From contig NZ_CAMLIG010000003.1 in assembly GCF_946480185.1 (NCBI RefSeq), forward strand, positions 1-64,000: 64,000 nucleotides of DNA, in the 5' to 3' direction. Numbering within the stretch: the stretch's first letter is position 1; every line of letters begins with the position of its first letter. Below the pieces are notes generated by a model. That model saw only the letters and a program-made list of their open reading frames with translations, did no database searches and was not told the DNA's origin. Below, one piece after another: positions 45,142 through 53,019 of this stretch. Both the position numbers and the translations under genes were made by a program. The DNA comes from an uncultured Pedobacter sp. (GTDB lineage Bacteria > Bacteroidota > Bacteroidia > Sphingobacteriales > Sphingobacteriaceae).

Positions 45142-46596
45142 CTATTTAAAATCTATCACCTCAATAGGCGCAGATACCGCAGACAATGATTCTGGTTTAT
45201 CTTGAACCATCACAGATAGTGTCTGACTTTTCTGCCATAAATCCAGATCTACCATAACCTCATTGAAATACTTTTCTTTTGAAACAAATATTTCTTTCCA
45301 ATCTGTCCATTTAGTTTGACTAGTAGCTTTCAGAACTTTTAAAAATCCGGCAATTTTATCCGTACGATCGAACGGATCTTTCTCAACAAAAACTAGGTAA
45401 AGATTATTTTCTTTATCAACCAATAGCTTTGGGCGATTACCTGTAGCTGGCAATTGCAATTCTCTTTCCATGCCATTTTCATCCCTATAATAATGAAAAT
45501 AAGCTCCAGTGTTTAACCTCACCCACACCGGACTTGATCTTTTTTCTTTAAGATGATACATTACAGCGTGTAAAATCCCATTATGGTCAATTGTTTGAGC
45601 ACCATTGTTCATCATTCCCCAACTTCGGTCCAAAGCCCTGATTTGTATGTTCGGTGTATTTGTATCTACTACTTTATTGCTCAACCTGTCAGCCACGATC
45701 TCCTTTTTGTAATTATACCAAGTATCGCCATCATCTTTACTATAAATGTGGCAAATATCACGGTTTGCAGTACCTGAAACTCTTTCTCTCCAAGTCCAAG
45801 ATATATGCACCTGCCCCTTATCATCATAATTAACACTATTTAAATAAGCATTTCTTTCTTCACTGTCCCCATTAAATGGATCTTTGTAAATGCCTTTCCC
45901 AGAAATAACTGTATGGATGTTTTTCCATTTATGCTCAGAGCCATTATAATAACCTATACGGGTGTCTCCATGTCCGCTTCCTCCAAATCTATATTCAAAT
46001 AACATATCTCCCTTAAGTGTTGTTATAAAACGCGGATAAGTAACAGAAATCAACGTTTGATTTTCTTCCAGATAGTTACGAACAGGAGAAAAAAGTGAGG
46101 CATCCCATTTAATAAGTTCTGGGTGACTTAACACATCCGAATTAGAAACTCTGTAATGCAGTTCATCTCTATGATGATCGAAAGCCAAGTGAATTGTTCC
46201 ATCATTAGGGCACAAGCCAACGCTAGCTGTATTATGAGAATCATTTTCACCATTTTTAGAACTTGAAAAATGATAATCCTTAAATTTGATGATCTGCCAT
46301 ACCCCGTCAGGAAGTTTTCTTCTACCCAGACAAACATTTCTATCGGTGTTATAGTAAATTATATATTGCCAGCCCTTGTAACTAGCCAAAACGTCTTGTT
46401 GAAACGACTGTCCATTAATGAGGTTCCCAAATTTTCCATCTGTTAAAACTAAACCCGAAGTATCAACTAAAGAAAGACCCACTTTAATTTGATTTGACAA
46501 AGCTGAATCTGATAAACTAGTTTTTTTGACATTACATTTCGTTAACAAAATTAACAGTGCAAAAGATGCGATATAAAAAGAAAATCTTTTAATCAT
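45142..46596 (-). CDS. BNR-type beta-propeller lipoprotein (PL24-like)
   Basis: A 484-aa lipoprotein (Cys21 in ILLTKC) with propeller blades including 'NTDRNVCLGRRKLPDGVWQI', 'DSHNTASVGLCPNDGTIHLA' and 'FDHHRDELHYRVSNSD', then 'VTYPRFITTLKGDMLFEYRF' and 'YLNSVNYDDKGQVHISWTWR'. The DSHN..S.G and FDHHRDELHYR segments are what I recall for PL24-type ulvan lyases and related BNR_4 proteins. It is only distantly related to the BNR protein at 16890. The superfamily cuts at rhamnose-uronate linkages, so it is a lyase candidate feeding GH88. It precedes a strong terminator and has its own upstream motif (46707), so it is probably monocistronic. Confidence 0.78.
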   Translation of the reverse strand: MIKRFSFYIASFALLILLTKCNVKKTSLSDSALSNQIKVGLSLVDTSGLVLTDGKFGNLINGQSFQQDVLASYKGWQYIIYYNTDRNVCLGRRKLPDGVWQIIKFKDYHFSSSKNGENDSHNTASVGLCPNDGTIHLAFDHHRDELHYRVSNSDVLSHPELIKWDASLFSPVRNYLEENQTLISVTYPRFITTLKGDMLFEYRFGGSGHGDTRIGYYNGSEHKWKNIHTVISGKGIYKDPFNGDSEERNAYLNSVNYDDKGQVHISWTWRERVSGTANRDICHIYSKDDGDTWYNYKKEIVADRLSNKVVDTNTPNIQIRALDRSWGMMNNGAQTIDHNGILHAVMYHLKEKRSSPVWVRLNTGAYFHYYRDENGMERELQLPATGNRPKLLVDKENNLYLVFVEKDPFDRTDKIAGFLKVLKATSQTKWTDWKEIFVSKEKYFNEVMVDLDLWQKSQTLSVMVQDKPESLSAVSAPIEVIDFK

Positions 46597-46706
46597 AATA
46601 AATTTTTAGTAGTGGATATGAAGTTCAGTTTATCTAATTGGTTTGTTCAGTTCGTTTTTTTATTACGAACATAATAACCCAAAACTACTTTTTGAGAAGA
46701 ATAAAA

Positions 46707-46718
46707 AAATGGACAAAG
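46707..46718. promoter_or_regulatory. Recurring cargo motif AAATG-GA-CAAAG inside an inverted repeat
   Basis: It lies 111 bases upstream of the BNR gene. It falls between the arms of an 8-bp inverted repeat, ACTACTTT (46684-46691) and AAAGTAGT (46715-46722). Confidence 0.4.
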
Positions 46719-46858
46719 TAGTATTTTAGTTATATGTTTTGATATATATTTTTAGCAAGTTCTTCTTTTTCAATATAACGTTATTTCGTTTTAATGAATT
46801 TCGGAAAACGGAGGTAAACCCCGCTTTGAGACAGCACATCTTTTTAACTTCTAAAAAA

Positions 46859-49579
46859 TTAAATCTTAAATTGAAGCGAGTAAGTTCCACTACCTAACAC
46901 TATTCCTTTTTCAGAATTGTTATTTACTTTACCATTGATCACAATAGCTGAAACTGCTGGTAAATAAATAACGGACTTTGCATTTGCAGGAATTGTAAGC
47001 TCCATACTTACTTCATTGTTATTTTTAACCCATGAGCTTTTTATAGTACCTTTCTGAGTTTCTAGCTGTGCACTTACTTTATTTACTCCGCCTTCAGGAA
47101 AGAAGGGTTTAATAAGGATTCTTTCGTATCCTACCGCGTTAGAATCAGTATTTATTCCTGCCAAAGATCTGTAAAACCAAGCACCTATACTCCCGAACAT
47201 TGCCTGATTGTGAGAACCTCCGCCTCCCCATGTTTCTGTCAGCGTGTTTCTTCCCTGCAACATATCATCATAACCCGGGTAGCCTTTAGCAGTAACCATT
47301 TCGTAGGTGATATCATTCCTGTTCTGTTGCATCAACATCTCATACAAATATTTCACACCTAAAATACCTGCGTAAAAATGTCCATTTCTTTTTACTTTGA
47401 TATTGTAAATGAGGTTATCGAGCGCTCTTTCTCTTAAACTATCAGGAGTAAGGCCCAAATATAAAGGCATCGCTTGGACATATTGATAATCATATGATTC
47501 GCTTTTATAGTTAGCCGTTTTAGTGTCAAAGTATTTTTTATTGAAAGCTGTTTTTATTTCCTCCTTTAATTGACCATATTTTCCGGCATCAGTAGTTTTC
47601 ATTAATACCTTTGCAGTTTTCTCCAGTATAGCTGTGCACATATAAAACATAGCTGTGGTTGAAAGCTCTGGATTCCCCCTCTTCCATCCACTATCTTTAT
47701 CATTTTGTGCGGGGGTAAGCCAATCTCCATATCTATCTGGTTTTACAATTAAATTATTTGATCCATTTTTCAAGAAAGTGACATAATCCTGCATCGCCTT
47801 ATAATTTGAACTCAATAATTCTTTGTCTCCATAATTATTATAGTGATCCCAAATAGTCCAAAAATAACCACAGCTCCAGTTTGTAGCTTCCTTTTGTGAT
47901 CGTCTTGGCGACACATAAGGTAATGCACCATTGGTATCTTGAGTCAGCCGAATATCTGCCAACCATTTTGAGTAAAAATCGGGAGCAAAAAAATTAAGCA
48001 TAGCCTCATCCGCGGTAACATAAGCATCTGCCAACCAAGCTACACGCTCATCTCTTTGAGTGCAGGGAATAGGTATGCCTTGCATTGCTGATTTTTGAGT
48101 CCACGCAATTGCATTCTGAATATTGTTTATTGTTGGATTATCTGTTTCAAACGAATTTTGAGGTAAATCTGTGGCGACCATCTTAGGTTCAACATCTAAA
48201 ATTTGCACATTTTTTTCTTTAGTTACCTCAAAGTACTGATACCCATGGTAGGTGAAACGAGGTTCGTAATACTCCACTCCTTCTCCCTTCAGAATATACA
48301 CATCTGTGTTGAGAGCATGTCTATTAGATTTGGCATTCAAGGTATGATCTGTATTGATATCCTCCCCGTATCTGATGCTTACTTTACTGCCTTTTTCTCC
48401 TTTTAGCTTAATTGCCGTCCAGCCCGTTAAGTTTTGACCAATATTGTAAACACTAGAATTTTCATCAATTTTCCAAACATTTACTACCTTCATCACCTTC
48501 AGTACTCTCTGTGGCGCCATCGTTTGTGCCTGCATTACTTTAGTAGGCTTTTGCATAATGGTCACCGATTTCCATGATTTATCATGAAAGTTTGGTTCAT
48601 TCCAACCTTTCTGTTCCAACCTTGCATCGTAATGCTCACCATCATAAATAGAGTTTTCTATAACAGGCCCATAGCAAACCTTCCAAGTCTTATCTGACAA
48701 TACGGTTTCTTTTGACCCGTCTTCATACTCTATTTCCAACTGTAAAATTGCTCTGGGAAATCCCCAAAAGTCCATCCTCCAGTCTAAATACTTTTTTATT
48801 GGATTGTAGAACCCATTACCAACTTGCAAACCGATTGCGTTCGTTCCTTCTCTCAATTTATCTTTTACGTCAAACACCTCATATAAAACCCTATCGCTAT
48901 ATCTGGTTTGAGCAGGGGAAAGAACGTGATCCCCAATTTTTTGCCCGTTAATACTTAGCTCGTAAAGTCCTAGTCCACTAGCGAAAACTCTAGCTCTTTT
49001 TATTACTTTTCTAATACTTATTTCTTTTCTTAATAACTGCGACCTATTAGCTACTAAACTATCTGGATTAAAAGCTCTTCTTTGTTCTATTGAAGCTTTT
49101 TCCCAAGTAAAAGGATACTCAGACTCGGCACCTATCCAATTCGCCTTCCAATCGGATGGGTTCAGATAAGCTGTGCTAAAAGCAACTATTTTAACTGCCG
49201 ATTTGCCATTTTCATTCCACGACGTCAACTTCATCCAGTAATCTGTATTGCTCATTAAAGTTTTACCATTTAGACGAATATTTGATGACTGGCTAGACTT
49301 TTTTCTTCCGCTATCCCATATATCGGCTTTCCCACTGTTCAATAACTCTTTACTGGTAGCTACCAAAATTTGATATGCCAGTTGCATCTGATTATTTTTT
49401 GAGGAAGTTAATATCCAAGAAATACCGGGACTCGCATTAGACACATCAATTGGTGATTCATGATAATCAATCAACACCTTTTGTATTTCCCAATCCTTTA
49501 ACGAATCGGCTTTACTAATTTTGCAATTGATAGTTAAAACTAACGATACTATCAAAACAATTACACTTTTTCTATTCAT
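46859..49579 (-). CDS. GH78 alpha-L-rhamnosidase
   Basis: A 906-aa enzyme with a signal sequence that may be a lipobox (LTINC, Cys19). It has the full GH78 layout: an Ig-like domain, two beta-sandwich domains (LFASGLGLYELSINGQKIGD-type N-terminal lectin domain at about 195-340), the (alpha/alpha)6 barrel and a C-terminal beta domain. The catalytic region is PCTQRDERVAWLADAYVTAD, the canonical QRDER form, unlike the HRERR variant in the GH78 at 18345. 'NTLTETWGGGGSHNQAMFGS' is the usual barrel-end signature. It has no F5/8 module. Two GH78 enzymes with different catalytic-loop types suggest two rhamnose linkages in the substrate. Confidence 0.93.
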   Translation of the reverse strand: MNRKSVIVLIVSLVLTINCKISKADSLKDWEIQKVLIDYHESPIDVSNASPGISWILTSSKNNQMQLAYQILVATSKELLNSGKADIWDSGRKKSSQSSNIRLNGKTLMSNTDYWMKLTSWNENGKSAVKIVAFSTAYLNPSDWKANWIGAESEYPFTWEKASIEQRRAFNPDSLVANRSQLLRKEISIRKVIKRARVFASGLGLYELSINGQKIGDHVLSPAQTRYSDRVLYEVFDVKDKLREGTNAIGLQVGNGFYNPIKKYLDWRMDFWGFPRAILQLEIEYEDGSKETVLSDKTWKVCYGPVIENSIYDGEHYDARLEQKGWNEPNFHDKSWKSVTIMQKPTKVMQAQTMAPQRVLKVMKVVNVWKIDENSSVYNIGQNLTGWTAIKLKGEKGSKVSIRYGEDINTDHTLNAKSNRHALNTDVYILKGEGVEYYEPRFTYHGYQYFEVTKEKNVQILDVEPKMVATDLPQNSFETDNPTINNIQNAIAWTQKSAMQGIPIPCTQRDERVAWLADAYVTADEAMLNFFAPDFYSKWLADIRLTQDTNGALPYVSPRRSQKEATNWSCGYFWTIWDHYNNYGDKELLSSNYKAMQDYVTFLKNGSNNLIVKPDRYGDWLTPAQNDKDSGWKRGNPELSTTAMFYMCTAILEKTAKVLMKTTDAGKYGQLKEEIKTAFNKKYFDTKTANYKSESYDYQYVQAMPLYLGLTPDSLRERALDNLIYNIKVKRNGHFYAGILGVKYLYEMLMQQNRNDITYEMVTAKGYPGYDDMLQGRNTLTETWGGGGSHNQAMFGSIGAWFYRSLAGINTDSNAVGYERILIKPFFPEGGVNKVSAQLETQKGTIKSSWVKNNNEVSMELTIPANAKSVIYLPAVSAIVINGKVNNNSEKGIVLGSGTYSLQFKI

Positions 49580-49853
49580 CTGTTACAATTTTTAAATAAA
49601 ATACCGAAACTTATATCATATACATCACTGCCTAGTTCCAATTTTTTACTTCTATAAAATCCATTTTTTCACCGTCTATTAAATATCTGAAATAGCATCC
49701 AAAAGGTTTCAGATCGGTTTTTTAACTATCAGAAATCATTAATTAGCTATAAATATTTTTTAGTTAACCAAATCACTACAGTTTGAGCAGTTTCAAACTT
49801 TGAAAATAATAGTAAAAAGAAGTTAGTTAACATACGAGGCTTCGTCACCTCAA

Positions 49854-51275
49854 TTAGTTATTATCGAAGTACTTTATCAATTTAAACCTATTTAGATTTA
49901 ATTGTTTCATTTTGTCCGCAAGAGGTAAGTAAAAATTATAATTATTATCAACTAAACCTTTATTAGCATCTGTGTTTGATAACTCTGACTTGGTGTTTGT
50001 TGGGTCGTTATCTTGATATTTAAACCAATGCCAGCCAACACAATTTTTTGATTCTAAAAGAGCTAAGCAAAAGTTCTGGTATGCCATCCCTCTATCTTCC
50101 TGAGTTTTTACCTGCCAACCTGCGCCAGAAACGTTAGGCAAGCCAGAGTCCATTGCTTTAGTATAAAATTCTGTAACTATAAAGGGTTTGCCCGACTCAT
50201 CAGCCCATTGTTTCATAGACTCAGCATCAGGTGTCCATACACCGTAATAGTTAATGGAAATAATGTCTAAATATTTTCCCGCTACTTTCATAAACTCCGG
50301 CACATTTTTTTCTCCAGAATAAAATCGACTACCTATAAAAAGATGATTTGCATCGTATTTTTTGATAGCCCTAGACACTATGGAAAAATACTTGTTCCCC
50401 ACGTAGGCAAGAAATTCCGCTCTCTCCTTATCAGTGATCTTTGAAGAATCTATGCCCTTTCCATCAATCCATTCTTTTGCTGCAATATATCCTTCGTCAC
50501 TTTTATCCTTGATTGCTAAGTAGGACTCTAGGTTCTTTAAATTAAGAGGCATTTCGTTATCAGAAAAATAACCAAATAAATTCGGGTCATTTTTATACGC
50601 TACCAATTTCTTTGCAAATTCATCACAGAACGTCTCGAATTCTTTATCAAATACGGGGATTACATTGTTTTGGTAGCCCGCATGTCCAGGAACTCTTGAC
50701 AGGATTTTTTTCTTTGCTCCATAACTTTGCATAAAACCTAAGTTAATTGTGTATGAAAAGGGTACTTCTAGAGATTTATTAAGTTCTATTATATCTTGAT
50801 ACTTAGACCAAGAGCCTCCTGTATTAAAGCCTATTTCTTGAAGCTGTTTTACTGTCTTTTCTAACCAATCCTTTGACGAGCTAAATTTATTTTTAAATTC
50901 CTTTAAATTATTTATAGAATTTCCTTCTGTAATCGAATTGACAGCAATATTTAGCCCTGGATTCCCCAACGGATCGATCACCCACCATCTTCCGTTAACT
51001 TTTTCTGTCCGAAAATAACTTGTAGATTTAAAATGTCGGGAACGATCACCTCCGTATTTATTAAATGTGGATATAGGGGCTGACTTAAAATCCTTAAGGC
51101 TATCAATAACCCTGGTTTCATAATGTTTCCAGTCAGAGTAAACTACATTTCCGGAAACATCCTTACTTCTGACTTTTACATCCAAATCTACAGATGTATA
51201 ATTTCCTGACTGTTGCGCATATGAAACTGAAATAGCATTAAGCAACAACAAACTCAAAATAAAAGCTTTAATCAT
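49854..51275 (-). CDS. Single-domain clan GH-A glycosidase (GH50-like)
   Basis: A 473-aa exported enzyme (signal peptide 1-20) consisting of only the TIM-barrel domain found in the two larger T9SS proteins. The proposed acid/base is E241 in GYFSDNEMPLNLKN and the nucleophile is E369 in KPFIVTEFYTKAMDSG. 'SGAGWQVKTQEDRGMAYQNF' and 'LLESKNCVGWHWFKYQDNDP' are very similar to GH50-type enzymes. It lacks a sorting domain, so it probably works in the periplasm on imported oligosaccharides, while the two sorted paralogues act outside. A cargo motif lies 88 bases upstream. Specificity is unknown. Confidence 0.82.
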   Translation of the reverse strand: MIKAFILSLLLLNAISVSYAQQSGNYTSVDLDVKVRSKDVSGNVVYSDWKHYETRVIDSLKDFKSAPISTFNKYGGDRSRHFKSTSYFRTEKVNGRWWVIDPLGNPGLNIAVNSITEGNSINNLKEFKNKFSSSKDWLEKTVKQLQEIGFNTGGSWSKYQDIIELNKSLEVPFSYTINLGFMQSYGAKKKILSRVPGHAGYQNNVIPVFDKEFETFCDEFAKKLVAYKNDPNLFGYFSDNEMPLNLKNLESYLAIKDKSDEGYIAAKEWIDGKGIDSSKITDKERAEFLAYVGNKYFSIVSRAIKKYDANHLFIGSRFYSGEKNVPEFMKVAGKYLDIISINYYGVWTPDAESMKQWADESGKPFIVTEFYTKAMDSGLPNVSGAGWQVKTQEDRGMAYQNFCLALLESKNCVGWHWFKYQDNDPTNTKSELSNTDANKGLVDNNYNFYLPLADKMKQLNLNRFKLIKYFDNN

Positions 51276-51362
51276 TTTTTAATTGGTTTTTGCTTAGGCT
51301 AAAATCCCGTTTTAGAGTTAGCCCTTTGGCAATTCGAAGCTATTTATAATGTTTGGATTGGG

Positions 51363-51374
51363 AAATGTACAATT
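51363..51374. promoter_or_regulatory. Recurring cargo motif AAATG-TA-CAATT
   Basis: It lies 88 bases upstream of the 473-aa GH-A gene and is followed by TGAC, similar to the TGAT that follows other copies. Confidence 0.4.
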
Positions 51375-51561
51375 TGACAAATAACCAAATTTTTTGATTT
51401 AGCTATCTTAATAGAGACTTCTTAAAACATCTAGTGACTGAATTAGGGTTTATCTTATGGAAGGCTTGAAAAGAGTTAAAAAAGCTCAATCTACTCTGAT
51501 GCAAAATTTACAAGCTTGTCTCAGTTATATATGAAAATTCGATCCATTGCTAGCTTCCCTT

Positions 51562-52992
51562 TTAACAAACCCTATTTACGTCCATATTCAATAAAGAACC
51601 CAGTTTTGTTATTTTGGAGCTAATATGTCCAACGCCTACAGCACAATGATGAGCGGGACCGTAACTGTTCCAATTATTTACGAAATTTCTTGCTCCGATA
51701 GAAAATTTATAACGGGAATTTGTGTTTCCAATTTCTAAAATCGGACCTGCAACAGACTCAGCTTCTGCTACCAAAAGCATTAATTTTCCGTCTGCTTTTT
51801 CTACTACAGACAATAAGGTAACTGGCCCAGTTTTCACCCGCATTTCAACCGATAATCCATTTCCAACTTTTCCATGGTATACTCCTAACGGACGGACTTT
51901 TGTTTTTCCTTCTGCGATAGCGATATGTCCGGGACCGTCATGCCCCATCAGTACTACATCTTCATTAAAATCCATCGCATAATATTCGGTGAAAGACCCC
52001 CCTGCACCAAAACTGTCCATGATTTTCATGGCTTGGGCATTTTTAACTTCGTATTCACCCGCTACAGGTATATTATTAGCCGTAAGCAAACTGTTGCCAA
52101 TGATAATGGAACTTATGGTGTCCTCATTATCAAAGTTCCCGGTTCCTTTATAGTAGTAGGCGATGGAACCCAACTTGTATTTTTTCACCAGTTTATCCAA
52201 CGCCACAGAAGTTTTTGCAGCCCTTTCCAACTCAGGATTTGAGCAATCATTTTGTACATCGAAAGTATCGATGATTAATTCCACTCGTTCCTTAATTTCT
52301 GTAGCTGAAACCTCTTTTCTTAAACTGGCAAGTTCATCTACTTCAATCAGCTCAATATGGCCACCAAAATGAGCATACTGTTGGGTTAGATCACTATAGA
52401 TGTCCAGCATTCCACTATAATAATGTCCCATACAGCCTAAACGGTTGTAAGCCATAATATTGGCTACTTTTGCGGCCTCTACCCACTCTGTAATTTCTGC
52501 CCACGCTTCGATATCATTGTGTAACATGCCGGTAATCTGATGAAATTTAACTCCCGTACGGTTAAAAACGTTCGCAATCTCGGGCACCGGGCAGGCAGAA
52601 CAATAGGACAGCCATTCACCAGTCATTTTGGTACGGTCGGTCATTTTGTTGAACGATTTATAATTTATACTGGCTTCTGGTGCCAGATTCAAAATAATTA
52701 CCGGAACTTTTGCCCGCTGAACCACCGGTAAGACTGTTGACGATAGCGCATAGGTGGATACGTACAGAAAAATAATGTCCACATCTTCTTTACGGAAACG
52801 GGCGCCTGCCTCAAATGCGCTTTCTGCATTATCAATGAGGCCGAGATTGATAACGCCATCGTGGATATCGGCTATTTTATCTTCAACTACTTTTAAATAA
52901 CCTTCTAAGCGTTCTTTTAATCCTTCAAACTGCGGCCAGTAAGTGTCTAAGCCTATTCCGAATAATCCGATTTTTAGTGATGATGCTTGCAT
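51562..52992 (-). CDS. L-fucose/L-arabinose isomerase family protein
   Basis: A 476-aa cytoplasmic protein with the AraA/FucI fold pattern: 'DIIFLYVSTYALSSTVLPVV', 'AYNRLGCMGHYYSGMLDIYS', 'FGGHIELIEVDELASLRKEV' and a C-terminal 'DVVLMGHDGPGHIAIAEGKT'. It would convert an aldose to a ketose with a divalent metal. The substrate is uncertain. L-rhamnose, L-fucose and L-arabinose are all candidates, and rhaM in the locus makes rhamnose attractive although classical RhaA is a different family. It lies 27 bases downstream of the GH106 gene and forms an operon with it. This pair looks more GC-rich than the surrounding cargo. Confidence 0.8.
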   Translation of the reverse strand: MQASSLKIGLFGIGLDTYWPQFEGLKERLEGYLKVVEDKIADIHDGVINLGLIDNAESAFEAGARFRKEDVDIIFLYVSTYALSSTVLPVVQRAKVPVIILNLAPEASINYKSFNKMTDRTKMTGEWLSYCSACPVPEIANVFNRTGVKFHQITGMLHNDIEAWAEITEWVEAAKVANIMAYNRLGCMGHYYSGMLDIYSDLTQQYAHFGGHIELIEVDELASLRKEVSATEIKERVELIIDTFDVQNDCSNPELERAAKTSVALDKLVKKYKLGSIAYYYKGTGNFDNEDTISSIIIGNSLLTANNIPVAGEYEVKNAQAMKIMDSFGAGGSFTEYYAMDFNEDVVLMGHDGPGHIAIAEGKTKVRPLGVYHGKVGNGLSVEMRVKTGPVTLLSVVEKADGKLMLLVAEAESVAGPILEIGNTNSRYKFSIGARNFVNNWNSYGPAHHCAVGVGHISSKITKLGSLLNMDVNRVC

Positions 52993-53019
52993 TTTAATAA
53001 TTATAATTTGATAAATGTT

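Noticed and set aside
30366..46727. GGTAGTWTTTT as a second shared promoter motif (16633, 30366, 43869, 46717)
   Set aside because: Its spacing to genes and to the AAATG motif varies, and the sequence is simple enough to recur by chance in AT-rich DNA.
13301..51275. Agar or porphyran degradation locus, based on the GH50-like barrels
   Set aside because: No GH16, GH86, GH117 or sulfatase genes are present, and the partners are rhamnosidases, GH88 and BNR propellers.
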